Below are positions 1-10,840 of a stretch of 64,000 nucleotides of DNA, piece after piece (the first letter of the stretch is position 1; the number at the start of each line of letters is the position of its first letter). A program made the position numbers and the translations under genes. The stretch covers positions 372,001 through 436,000 of the forward strand of contig JADFUC010000398.1 of assembly GCA_019722365.1 (NCBI GenBank), given 5' to 3'. The stretch is from Lithospermum erythrorhizon. Taxonomy: Eukaryota > Streptophyta > Magnoliopsida > Boraginales > Boraginaceae. Below the pieces are notes generated by a model, which was given only the letters and a program-made list of their open reading frames with translations, made no database searches and was not told where the DNA came from.

Positions 1-2270
1 TACACTTACAAAATTCCTTCGTTGATTATCCCTTTGGGATGGATCTGAAACCGGTAAGGCAATTGAATCATATCATCGAATTTGAGATTTTATATAGTAT
101 TTCTAATTATTATTGAATCAAATACTAAAAATTAATTTTTGAATTCGATTCGATCTTAATTCATCGATATTCGAATTTGATTCGATATTCCTCATATTTT
201 ATATTCGAACTCCAAATCGAACTCTAATATACATATTTTCATATAAATTAATAAACCATCAATACAAATATTCAAATTCGAATCGAATTCTAAATGAGCA
301 TATTCGAAAACTTTCGAATCTAATTATAAGACATTCGTTTACCATTCGAATGGCAAAATTGGATTCGAGTTCGATTCGCATTCGAATATTGAATATTTGA
401 GTTCGAACTCAAATATTCGAATATTGAATATTTGAGTTCTAAATCAAATATTCGAAAAACTATTTGATTCGTATCCTTTGATGGCATGACTACGCTTGTA
501 ACCCGCTGAAATCAGCACTTTCGCCATCGCTGAAACCTCGATCGTCATGCGATTAAAGCCAAATAAGAGCCAACTAAGTACAATAAATAAAAAATGTTGG
601 AGCTTGATAAAAAATTAGCAATCTCAAATTACCTGCAACTTTTCCTTTTTCTTTTGTAATTTTGTGGCAGTAAACATTCAATTTTCAATTTTCACATCCT
701 CCATCTCCTAAATCTTGTTATATTTCTTCCTTTGATCCCTTTCATTTTTCTTCTCTGTTTTGCCTCTTTAATCTTAACTTTCTTATGTTTTTAACCTTAT
801 TATGTTCGTATCTTCATTATTGAGATGAACATCAGCCTGGCAAAAATACGTTTTCTTTTTAAAACTTTTCTTGCGCTGTTAACAACGATCTACCGTACAA
901 TTCTCTCCTACCGCAATCGACAATGCTTGGCAACTTGCCAATAAATTTCTTTTCACCCCAATTATGATACAAAAATCCTAAATCAAAAAATTAAAACCCA
1001 GCAAGTTAAATTCCATGAGCAAAATACTTCAAGTTTTCTCTACTAGAATCAAATCTAAAATTATACACTCTTGATCTAATTAAATCACTTTTCTCTTATT
1101 TCCCGTACGTAAACAAGAATCATTATAATCGAAACCTGACTTTCTCTTCTAATAAAATTCATCGTAACCCTAATTTTAATATTTTCCCGTCAATCCCCTC
1201 GACCTCGACGCTTCGTTAGGTCCTTGTCCGTATCCTCGGGACGGCAGGCATCGCGGATCGCGTCTTCGAACTTGATACCATACCTCTCGATTCTAGGCCA
1301 CTTGACCACCAGATTTTAGGCCCCGTCCGTTTAGTTTTAAATCATTAAATCGTCCCACAATGTAAAATCTTTTGTCAATGACTTCTCCACCTCGATTTCA
1401 CAAAGCGGGATCCTTTAGTTATTGATCATTTGGATCATGATTTTCATTTTAGAAGGCAGGTTTCAAATAAAAGACGAATGAGGCACTCGATTGATGATTT
1501 TGAAATAATTGCAGATTTGACTAGAGTTCAAGTTACAGACTTGACTTGACTTGATAATATTTTAATAATTACTACTAAAGCAAAAAGAAATTAATATACT
1601 TAAAAGGAGGAAGAACTAAACAAATAAATTACTCTGTTCCCGACTGTTCTTTCTAGAAATGTCCTTATTTTCTGTTTCCTTTCTTTTTCTTGGAGACAGA
1701 TTGCATTTCTTGGATTTACTTCTACATTTCGTCTTTTCGCTCAAGAGAAAATAGATCGAACAAATTATCAGAACTTGATAAGATTCCTCGTTATATATCT
1801 AAACACATTCTTGATGTCTAATAGTAGAAGGAGGTGTGTAAAATTTTTCAAATTTTTCTTGAATGAGGCTTCGTCATGCATGTAGTGATTGTGCGAAATT
1901 CTACGGCTTTAGTGAACTTACCTGCTTGCGAATTCCGTAAAAGCAACCCCAGTGTGAGAAGCTACTCAAATTGCTTCTATGTTTTTTAATTGTTAAAAGA
2001 TTTGCATAGATTAGAGATTTTCGTGATCAAAATTGCAATAGCTGTTTGGTGCTCTCGAAAACTTGAATTGCTTTTGTCAAGTTAATGAAATTGTGTGTGT
2101 AATTCTGGCATCAAATAAGAGGTTGTTATTAGTTACTCAAATAAAACATACATATAGGGTAGTTTTTTTGGACCACCGAAATTTGAGGAATTGTGGGGCT
2201 TAGTTAGAACGTGGGGCTTCATTCTTAAATACAAACTGCCCGTGATTAGTAGCTACATATATATAGAGTA
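1..2270. other. AT-rich intergenic DNA, no gene seen
   Basis: No ORF of note, no splice-consistent exon chain and no RNA gene could be supported here. The first 480 bases are dominated by degenerate ATTCGAA-type motifs (listed separately). The stretch near 1,200-1,340 is locally GC-richer but does not code for anything I recognise. The right edge is set by the start of an LTR at about 2,271. Confidence 0.6.
120..480. repeat. Low-complexity ATTCGAA/TTCGAAT-rich repeat with palindrome
   Basis: The segment repeats TTCGAA- and ATTCGA-containing words many times. A block reading CGAATATTGAATATTTGAG occurs near 382 and again near 418. Between the two copies is a perfect 28-bp palindrome (about 391-418) centred on GTTCGAAC. 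Such motif-rich AT DNA is common in plant intergenic space. I cannot assign it to a named element. Confidence 0.55.
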
Positions 2271-3411
2271 TGTTACTTTAACATGAAGATTAGTCAAGTA
2301 TTTTCCAAAGTTATACTAATCTATACTATATATATAATGCGAGGGTAAGGCAGGTTCTGAAGTGAAGTCAAATTAATGTATTTTCTATTTTACCCTCTGA
2401 TAATTTTTTTTTATTTTAATTTTCATAGTAAGCTTGCTTACGTATAGCGCCTGAAGATAAATTCTCCATAAACTATTACTATAAATATTATCTATTAAAG
2501 TAATACTCGTAATTATCCTGAAGACAAAAATAAAAAGTTATTTCACAGGTCCTCTATCTTTTATTTTTCACCATGGTAACTTTTTAAATGCTTTATTTAA
2601 CTTTTAGGTTTTTTTAAAAAAATTCATTATAATTTTATTATAAATATAATAAAATAATTTCTTGAGCAGACTGTGCGCATATAACTTAGTTGTCGATAGT
2701 TCCAAGAACAATGAAGATATTTCGAGAGTTTTATTTCCTTTATGGAGATCTTTGGAGATATGTTTATTAGAAGATTCTTCGTAGGCTAACAGAAGAAAGA
2801 AAAGATGTCTTTATTATTTTTCATGATGAAAGATTTTGTTTATGCAAGTTATTACCATAAATTTAATAGCTCTGATTATATAAAGACCATTATCTGATTT
2901 AGTCAGCTGCAGATATACGCAACGTATATTGTGCATTATTTTGTGAGGAAAACACTTTGAGAGTTTGTGCTGTGTTTGTAAAGTGAATATGGAGTTACTT
3001 TATAAAACTCTTTTAGAATTATACGCTTTTGTTAACATACGTTAACGAGTCTTGCTTGTTATTCTTTACCCAGCTATGTAGTCACGTACTGGGAGAGTAT
3101 TATGAGGTGGAGGATAGGTGTATTGAAGTTAGAAGGAGTCTGGACTTACACATTGAGATATGAGTAGAATAGGGCGGAGAAGAATGTGACACATTCGTAT
3201 AAGTCTTATTTGTAATTACTGTGTCATCTTTGGAATCTTTCGCTGGCCAGGCGCGAGACCCAACAGTTGATATTGACGCGGGCGGATTACCTTTCTTGTG
3301 TTATTTACTTTAGTGTACTTTACTTTTGTTCGGTTGTTACGTGAGTGATGCAAGTCTTTGTGCCGATTTGTCTTTGGGCGAATCGGTAAAGAGGAGCGAT
3401 TACACTTTTTA
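2271..3411 (+). mobile_element. LTR retrotransposon LTR, copy 1 (with internal insertion)
   Basis: This begins TGTTACTTTAACATGAAG and aligns along its length with the LTR at 5,384-6,220. Shared landmarks include GAAGATATTTCG/GGAGATATTTCG, GGAGATATGTTTATTA, TATATAAAGACC (TATA-like, near 2,878), TTTGAGAGTTT, GATAGGTGTATTGAAG, TTACTTTTGTTC and CGGTAAAGAG. It is about 300 bp longer than copy 2 because of an insertion at about 2,321-2,684. No primer-binding site follows its right end, unlike copy 2, so the junction with the internal region is rearranged or decayed. Confidence 0.7.
2321..2684. mobile_element. Unclassified insertion inside LTR copy 1
   Basis: Aligning the two LTRs (about 2,271-3,411 and 5,384-6,220) leaves this segment unmatched: copy 2 runs directly from ...ATACTAATTATC to TTTAGTAGTTGG. 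The left end begins TCTATACTATATATATAATG, which resembles the 5' end of plant Helitrons (TC plus an AT-rich start). I see no convincing CTRR 3' end with a preceding hairpin, so the class is open. A MITE or an unrelated indel is equally possible. Confidence 0.35.
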
Positions 3412-3689
3412 AAGGGATAGATCTTAATTACAATTAATAAAGGCTAAATTTTATTTAGGAATCTAAAAACTGAAATCATTTCAAATATGCACTTAAACAT
3501 TTGAACATTTCAAATAGGCATTTGGGGTGTATTTTTGGCACCTAAACTTTCGAAAATCCTCTTTTTGAGTTGTTGATTTTCATTTGACTTCAAAATGGTC
3601 CTTAACCGAAGGACAAGTTAATCATATTGAAAATATTAATTTTTTTGAGGGAATATTCATAAAAAGTTCAAGTGTCATGACAACAAAAA

Positions 3690-4760
3690 TTAACTTTTTT
3701 TATAGGCAAGAAGAGGCCTGAAATGCGGTGATGAGGGGTGGAAAGGCTTACAGTGCAGAAGAAGGCGTGAAAAGAAAAACGTCTTTGCCAAGAAAGCTAG
3801 GAGGACAGAAAGAAAAGTTAGAAGGGCATTTGAGGAGGTGGAGGATGACGTGCAGAAGTTCTTTGAGGCGAGTTCCGCTGATGAACAACGATTGTTTTGA
3901 CGAATGACTTTCTGAACAAGAACAACAAGGAGACAATCTTTGAAAGAGGTGAGCAGAGTGGAGGAGAAGACATTGCTGCTATAATCATCAAGAGGAGGAA
4001 GGTCAAGGGCAAGCTAAAGATAGATGAGAACAGGTCCAGAGTTGGAAACAAGTTCACAGAATGTTATAAGCTGTTCCTTGAAAAGTTGCCACAGATTCAA
4101 AAGAGGAGGAAGCCAAGTGGAGATTTGTGACTAGTAAGAGGATTACTGCTAAGAGGATGCTGTGTGAGGTGACAAAGAAGAATGCAACCATTATGGGTAT
4201 TACGGAGGATCTGGGGAGTTATGCTTGGCTGTTAAAAATGTTAGATCACTAACCAGTGGTAAGAGATTCATCATAATATGACATATCATTGATGAGCACG
4301 AAAGTGTCCACTTCCAGTGTCACTTGAGAAAGCTGCCTTTATTGATTTCTACTGCAGTCTTATCGATGCATATTATGGGCGAGCAAATGGAGGAAAAATT
4401 GGAAATTTGGCGGAAGGCTTTACGAGATAGTCAAAATGTTAATGGGGGTGTTGTGACGTTTGGCTTTGACAGAAAGGACAAATACCCTAAATCAAGCGAG
4501 TGTAAAACATATTAAGTGCTCTATTAAAATAGTTGTTGTCAATTGGGTTCCAGCTACTGCGCCCCGCGATAGGGTAATGCAAACACTTGGCAGTGTTGTA
4601 TGATAGGCGCGGAGGTACCGTTGATACAGGACAATTCATCTTTGAGCGAAGTAATTACCGCGTGCAGTCCACATCGCGTCCGCTAAACTTGGGCTAAATA
4701 TCCAGAAATTACGTTATGCGGCATTATTGAAGCTCAATGACACGGCGTCACTTTACTCTG
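3690..4760 (+). pseudogene. Decayed LTR-element ORF resembling the putative plant transposon protein domain
   Basis: The stretch lies between two LTR copies. Read across several frames it gives fragments such as KVKGKLKIDENRSRVGNKF, RRITAKRMLCEVTKKNATIMGI-like, LIDAYYGRANGG and KIVVVNWVPAT, then GGTVDTGQFIFE. These resemble, in order, the domain called putative plant transposon protein, which is often found in ORFs of non-autonomous plant LTR elements. Numerous stops and frameshifts (for example near 4,128, 4,250 and 4,515) show that it is dead. The first part (3,720-3,900) is lysine/arginine-rich. No reverse transcriptase or integrase is visible between the LTRs, which fits a non-autonomous element. 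The domain assignment is from memory of the family, not a search. Confidence 0.45.
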
Positions 4761-5370
4761 CGGCTCACCTCGGTTATTACTATCGGTCCCATGCTGAGAA
4801 CATATGTTCTTTGAAATTCCACTTAAAGGCTATTGAAAGCTGGAAGTAGGTCGGTGTAGGTAATGAAGAGGCGCTCGATTCTCAAGGATGAAATCAAAAG
4901 CTGACTTAGAATGGTGTCCGGTCGATCTTGTGAAAAATTTGTGTTGGGCTAGCGTCTTGGGAGTTTGAAAGAGGATAGTCAATTTTGTTGATCAGGATGC
5001 CAATGATAATGGTGAAGCCTTCCGTGAATGATATGTATAATAATTTGCATGCGTTTGTTTGATGTTTTTATGCTTTGGCTATGTTTTTGGGACAAATAGG
5101 GAGATGTCCGGATGGAGAACCCTATGATGGAGTTTTTATGTGTTTTTTATTGTCCTGGTGGTGTTAGCTAGTATTAGCTATTTTTATTTTGGCGCTTGTT
5201 TAGTATCTGTCTTTAGCTGCTTGTATTGATATTTGGTAGTTTATGTCGTGTTTTTGTCCATTTGGTGATACTTTGCGGGTTATATCACAGCTATCTTTCT
5301 TTATTTGCGGTTATATACGCTATAATATGTCGTGTGGGGTTCCCAAGTTATTTGTCACGAAAAACTTACC

Positions 5371-5383
5371 CAAAGGGGGAGTT
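5371..5383 (+). other. Polypurine tract before LTR copy 2
   Basis: The sequence CAAAGGGGGAGTT directly precedes the LTR start TGTTAGTGCATGAAG. This is the standard plus-strand priming site of Ty1/copia-type elements, and it shows that the LTR at 5,384 is a 3' LTR of the unit to its left. Confidence 0.75.
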
Positions 5384-6220
5384 TGTTAGTGCATGAAGAT
5401 TGGTCAAGTATTTTTGCGAGCCATACTAATTATCTTTAGTAGTTGGTTCGCAACTGACTGAAGCGATGGAGATATTTCGAAGAGCTTTTATTTCTTTATG
5501 GAGGAGATGCTTGGAGATATGTTTATTAATGTACGTAAAAGGAAGTTCTTGGGCTGCCAGTAAGAAAGATTACGCACGACTCCGAAGAAAAGATCGTGTG
5601 TCTTCAATATTTTGAATGGAAGATTTTGTTGTAGTTAACTTTTATAAGCTTAGATGTGCTACAGTATATAAAGACCTGCGTATGTGAACTGGTCATTATC
5701 GAATGCTCTACGCATACATTGTTACTGCGTTGTTCTACATTGTTCTTGTGAAACTTACTTTGAGAGTTTATTAACGTGTTTGTAGTTTGAATGTGCGGAG
5801 TTACTTTATAAAATTCAACTATAATTGTCTGGTATTGATATATTTATGTTCTGTGGTCTTTACAACATTATTCTTTACCCGGCATGTAGTAGTCACGTCT
5901 GAGGAAGTATTGTGACTTGGAAGATAGGTGTATTGAAGTCAGGGGAAGCTTGAACTTATACATTGAGATAGGAGTAGAATAGGGTGTAGAAGAATGGGGC
6001 GCATTCGTATAAGTCCTTATATGTAATCCTCTTGTAATCTTGGAATCCTTATTGGGCAAAGGCGCCTGGAACTGGAATTGCTTCGTTGGTGGCCCAGGTT
6101 ACCATCTACTTGTCTTATTGCTATTATACTTTACTTTTGTTCAGTTGTTATGTGAGTCGGTACAAGTGCAATTAATAGTTGTCTTGTATTGATCGGTAAA
6201 GAGAACGACATACTTTTTCG
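5384..6220 (+). mobile_element. LTR retrotransposon LTR, copy 2
   Basis: It starts TGTTAGTGCATG after a polypurine tract and ends just before a primer-binding-like site at 6,223. Internal landmarks are shared with copy 1. A TATA-like TATATAAAGACC sits near 5,669. Being bounded by a PPT on the left and a PBS on the right, this LTR serves both as the 3' LTR of the left unit and the 5' LTR of the right fragment, the signature of a tandem (LTR-internal-LTR-internal) arrangement. Confidence 0.7.
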
Positions 6221-6222
6221 AA

Positions 6223-6233
6223 TTGGTATCGAG
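6223..6233 (+). other. Degenerate primer-binding site (initiator tRNA-Met type)
   Basis: TTGGTATCGAG matches the usual plant LTR-element PBS, TTGGTATCAGAGC, except for lost bases at its 3' side. It lies 2-3 nt after the LTR end. Confidence 0.55.
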
Positions 6234-6560
6234 GCGGGCACTCAACGTCTGAAGTGAGATATGTGTAATCTCTTGGTATGAAAGGTTTAGGAAAGGGGAG
6301 GATCTATTTGGAGCCACTCTTTCTCGATGCTTAACTATACTCTTGGAAGGCAAATATGGCCCATTTTTCTCCGTTCTATTGACTCAGGCGGTATTAGGAA
6401 TCGGTGATTGCGAGGATGGGCGGCACCTGGCCCCTTACTATGACAATGTGGTAACTGTGAAGCCTTAGGCAAAATGGATTGGAGAAAATTTGTATTTGGA
6501 AAATGACAAAGCCTGATCACATATTGATCTTATGGATATTAATGTGTTTAAGCTTATCAA
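6234..6560 (+). pseudogene. Decayed 5' internal (gag leader) fragment after LTR copy 2
   Basis: This is short sequence downstream of the PBS, in the place where gag would begin. A reading such as PYYDNVVTVKP with following stops can be found, but no intact ORF and no recognisable capsid motif. It is cut off before about 6,600. It is assigned by position only. Confidence 0.35.
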
Positions 6561-6719
6561 CACGTGCACTGTGACGAAAATGATAGAAAATTATATGAAT
6601 AACTTGAATAAAATCCAAATAAACATATAAATAGGACCATTTTAATTTACATATTTCATATCTAAATAACATATTTGATATATATAAAGTAAAAATCTTT
6701 ATAGTCTGTGAGGAATTAA

Positions 6720-7552
6720 TAATCGCTTGGCAAACTCATTCGCAGAAGCCTCGCTTTGAATTTCCAATTGCTAGCATAAAAAAATAATGATACTCTAGTT
6801 GGTTGCACACCGGAAAAGGTTGAATCCGGTACTTGGGTCTGGCTAAAACACGTAGGAGGTTGGATGAAAGAATCAAAGTAGAAGCCCATCAAGTTCTCGG
6901 CCCGATAGTTTTAGGCTATCTCATAAGGGGAAAATTCGAACATATGGAGGTGGTGATTAGATTTTTTCATCTAATGAAATCCTAATACATCCATACGTAT
7001 ATAGGCTCTGCTAATAAACAAAGCCAGACCGAATAGGTATTAGGCCAACTCATTTAATTTAATCTAACTCGTTAAGTAAATTAAACAATAACAAGTTATT
7101 AATAAGTAACTAACGAACTCAAGTAACTATTAAATTAATTAAATTGACTAATTAATTAATTCGGATTTATCCAATTTATATTTTTACGTAAATGATGTAA
7201 AATTTCGATTAAGTATTAGATTTGATTACAATCGACTCACCAATTTAGCAAATTACTATTTATTTCATACATGAAAATATAACTTCAGCGATCCTTTGTG
7301 TGTGTGGCCAGGATAGATAATAGAAATTCATTATAATAATATAATAGACGCTTTAACATTATTATAACGTTTATGCATGGGATCTATGATTTGCATAACC
7401 CTGGTATTGTGATAACCCGACTAGTAATTACAATTACTATAGTTGAATGTTCCGTTTATGTAATCGCGTTATTTAAAGCTGATAAATGATTGTTATAACA
7501 ATTGTCGTAATGGGTATGACAGTAAGAAACCAATAACTATTGATTTCCAACA
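6720..7552 (-). mobile_element. Ty1/copia LTR (minus orientation), copy C
   Basis: On the minus strand the LTR starts TGTTGGAAATCAATAG at 7,552 and runs leftward. It belongs to the same family as the LTRs ending at 36,563 and 43,682: all share the terminal TTGATTTCCAA, ATTGTCG near the end, the TTATTATAACG block and a TTTCATACATGAAA-type block. The left boundary is approximate. A polypurine tract follows outside the start (+ strand CTCCCACTTGCC, 7,553-7,564), so this is the 3' LTR of a minus-strand element. Confidence 0.6.
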
Positions 7553-9110
7553 CTCCCACTTGCCATTGGACGATTACTTTACAATTCCTTTGTCTCGCGA
7601 TCTCTAGTCACAGGCTAACCATAAGAAGTGTCATTAAGCACCCGCTGATTTCTTTACCGAACTGTAAGAGCAAATGTAATAAACCCGGCGATGTCGGGTG
7701 CATAATCAACCATGATTCTCCCAGGAGGCTGAGATCTCCCATGTATATCAGGATGGACAAATCCGTTATAATATATCAGCGTCTATTCTTTATACTTATT
7801 GTATGCTTCAACATATGCCATTATAATCCCCGGCTTAAGGCGGGCGTTTGACATAGTCAAAGCATAATTAAATTATAACATAGATGATTATACGAGGTCT
7901 AAGAATAGCTAAACTTCAACGGTTCTAAACAAAATTCTGAGACACGGACATACATATCTTTTATGATTTTAAAGTGGTCCATCGGATCCTCAAAGATTAT
8001 CTGATTGTGATCCATAAGATTGATTAACCTGACTTCTGCATGATCCAAGAAAATCGATAAATGTCGTCAACATCTTGGTCGTCAAATCTTTAGTTTCCCA
8101 AAACTATCGGCATGCGAGCAGGAAAAATTGGTTATCTTACGTTTCTAGACTTGAAAGAGGATTCTGCTTGTCGAAACTTACAAGTTCTCTCTAGAAAGCT
8201 ATAGGCTGTAAGAGATTTATTATTTCAACCAACCGTGAAATAATAAATGACTATATGAATGAATTACGCATTCATATAATGTAGTTAACAATTAGATTGT
8301 AAACAAGAATTACCTTGTTCAATCAATTTCTTAACTTATTCCAGAAAGTAAGTGAACTAAGCTCACATTTGAACGCATCGTTTAGTTTAACTGCCCGATC
8401 TTGTGAAATCAAGCTTGATTTAATCACAAAGAATATATACTCCCACGACTCGAGATGCTTGCTTTCGAATCCACACGTGAATCTTGAAACTGCATGAATC
8501 TCTTGGAGTCCGCCCCAGGACATGCAAAGCGGGAGGTAATGATTACAATAAATGTCATAACTTGACTTCTTACAAGTAGTCTTTCACGTCAAATGCTTTC
8601 GATTGACCATGGAATCGTGATGGTTGAGATTATCGATATAGGCATATACAATTGTAGGCAAAATGGGATTTAAGCCTTTTTTTGCCCATGGCTTTCACCA
8701 ACGAACTTGTGGACATTACCATATGGGCCTATTTCTTCTCAAATGCCCATATGACGAGTGGTCGAACCGCGCTAGTTAAGTGTAACAAATCTGAAACCTC
8801 GTTTGGTATATATAAAACTATTCGGATTTTATGGCGGAGTTAGCCATTTCTCGGGATAATTAATCGGGTATGTTTAACCTGACAAAGTGTGTTAAAAGCA
8901 TCTATCTTATTAAATGCATATTCTTTAATAAGATTACCATGATACAAATTGATTGGTAATGTTATATGAGCTGTCGGTTCATCTTTTGTCCTTACGGTAT
9001 TAGCGATGGTGAGAATTCTCGGGTACCTCGAAAAGGGTCCGCTGTCAAACATTATTGACCTTCTTAACGGGCTGAAGCATATGCCGATGTGATTAGGTGT
9101 TGTTAGAGAC
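7553..9110 (-). mobile_element. 3' internal region of a minus-strand copia element
   Basis: Positions 7,553-7,640 match 36,564-36,650 closely (polypurine tract, GGACGATTA, TTACAATTC, CGCGATCTCTAGTC, AGGCTAA, CATAAGAAG). This places the stretch as the 3' untranslated internal part of the same copia family. Further right I see no recognisable pol motif. The opposite-strand copia RNase H fragment at 9,121 marks a junction between two elements. Confidence 0.5.
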
Positions 9111-9120
9111 ACTAGGCGAT

Positions 9121-9546
9121 CCGCTCCCGGGGTTTTGCATCTTCATGGGTAACTCTCTCAGTAGTTAGGCTTCGAGAAAACTAAAGGTAGTAGCTCATTC
9201 TAGTACTGAAGCTGAATACAGAAGTCTTGTTCTCTGTACAATTGAACTACTTTGGATTCAAAAATTACTGAAAGAGCTCCATGTTACTCCTACAGTTCTC
9301 GGCTACGTTTTGTGACAAGTTGGGGCCGCATGCAATCGTAAATCCGATTACGATCACGTATTAAGCATGTTGAGATTGATATTTGCTTTTTTCGAGAAAA
9401 AGTTACCAATAGTGATCTTAAGGTTCAATATGTATCTACGCTTGATCAAGTTGCTGATATTCTCACAAAAGGTTTAAGTACTACTCGTTTTAATACTCTT
9501 TGTTCCAAGTTGAATGTGATGTTACCACAGTTCAACTTGCGGGGAT
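9121..9546 (+). pseudogene. Ty1/copia RNase H C-terminus (pol remnant)
   Basis: Translated fragments read KVVAHSSTEAEYRSL, ELLWIQKLLKELHVTP, SDLKVQYVSTLDQVADILTKG and TRFNTLCSKLNV. This is the classic end of a copia polyprotein: the STEAEY motif of RNase H, the LLxELH stretch and the final QxADxxTK motif. An in-frame stop and frameshifts around 9,316-9,390 remove the usual CDN region, so it is not functional. A polypurine-like tract (GCGGGGATG, about 9,538-9,546) and an LTR start follow at once. Confidence 0.85.
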
Positions 9547-9547
9547 G

Positions 9548-9790
9548 TGTTAGGTCATACGTGGCCGACCATGAAGATGAAGGCGCCAAAGATGTTGAGT
9601 TGAATTTGAAGACTCAAATTTGAATTATCAATAGTTATCTTGTGTGGTTTAATTTTGAATGTAATGTAAATTTGTTAGAAAGATCTCCTCCATATACTAT
9701 CTGCTAGGATTTAGTTAGAGTATTACATGTATATATGCTCCATGTATTGATGAATAAGTCTCAAGCAATTCAATATAATTTATGTTCAAT
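9548..9790 (+). mobile_element. Short copia 3' LTR
   Basis: It starts TGTTAGGTCATACG immediately after the pol remnant and its purine tract. The body is short (about 240 bp) and includes ATGTATATATGCTCC and a terminal AATTCAATATAATTT-type block, as in short-LTR plant copia elements. The right end is estimated, since no second LTR of this family was found for comparison. Confidence 0.55.
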
Positions 9791-10131
9791 CTTTTAATGA
9801 GTAAAAGAGAAGCAGAATGATATTTAGACCACAATTCCGTAAGCTAATTCAGTCATATTAAAAATAAAAGAAGCAGGGAGAACGGGATAGAGATGAACAT
9901 GAATGCTAAAAGTCCCAACCAAAGGAACTTTGATGCAAATAAACCAAAGCAATCAATGAATTCAAGGACAAAGGTATTTCAATATACCCATTACGCCTTG
10001 GTATGATACTCCATGAATTGGAGACATCCAAGAGTGAACCACGTTCCTCAAGTTCAAACACTATGACAAAAACAAGCATCAAAGACAAATAAAAAATGTC
10101 ACTGTCCCCAAAGGGATTTCGGCATAGACTA

Positions 10132-10145
10132 ACACATAAAATTAT
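10132..10145. repeat. Target-site duplication, left copy
   Basis: ACACATAAAATTAT is repeated exactly at 10,255-10,268, on the other side of the SINE. Confidence 0.85.
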
Positions 10146-10254
10146 AACATCGAATGGCCTAGTGGTTAGGAGGCCTTCCAATGACTTAGAGGTCCTGGGT
10201 TCGATTCTTATTGTAAGGGGGCGGTGGGTGGGTTTTTTTAAAAGAGAAAAAAAG
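10146..10254 (+). mobile_element. tRNA-derived SINE (about 109 bp) with 14-bp TSD
   Basis: The head carries RNA polymerase III promoter boxes: an A box TGGCCTAGTGGT (10,155-10,166, one mismatch to TRGCNNAGYNGG) and a B box GGTTCGATTCT (10,198-10,208, last base differs from GGTTCGANNCC). A G/T-rich body and an A-rich tail (TTTAAAAGAGAAAAAAAG) follow. Exact 14-bp direct repeats flank it. The paralogous repeat at 28,244-28,257 has a single, uninterrupted copy of the target with one mismatch, so insertion is demonstrated rather than inferred. SINEs encode no protein and move using LINE machinery. Confidence 0.9.
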
Positions 10255-10268
10255 ACACATAAAATTAT
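10255..10268. repeat. Target-site duplication, right copy
   Basis: Exact duplicate of ACACATAAAATTAT at 10,132-10,145. Confidence 0.85.
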
Positions 10269-10840
10269 TATGCCTATAATTCATTATAGAAAACTCAGAG
10301 ACCTTCGCGTGGACATCTAAATCACTGAATTCCGATAGACGAGCAATTAGATATGAATTTCTAAAGTGTGATATCGAGAATTTCAGAAATTTTCCACAAG
10401 ACCAGTTTGCGAATGAATTTACAGATCGATCAGGTCGACTCACATGAAGAGACCGGTGCTAAAATATCGGCCTCTTCGATACCTTCGATTCGGTAAATGA
10501 AATCCGATGAACGGATAAGCGAAGCATTCACAATCATAATTTTAGTGCGAGTTACCAAAAAACTGGACAATTCCGAAAAATGGATTACGGAGCCTATTTA
10601 TAAAATTTCAAAAAATTATGGGAAAATTTCAGGGTGTTTACATTCATAGGGGAACAACTCATGTGAATTTTATAATGTTATGACAAGTAACAAAGCGGGG
10701 AAAAAATAAACAAGTCCAATTTAACATGCTGGAAGAAAATTTAGCAAATCACTACCTTATATGTAGGATATTACTGAACTCTAAATCATGACATAAATAT
10801 ATGATAAGAAGGATAAAAAGGATTACTTGATTGCAAGAAA

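Noticed and set aside
380..450. CRISPR-like or iteron array
   Set aside because: A eukaryotic AT-rich motif cluster with no regular spacers.
10146..10254. A tRNA gene
   Set aside because: The Pol III boxes belong to a SINE with TSD and A-rich tail, and no acceptor-stem pairing is seen.
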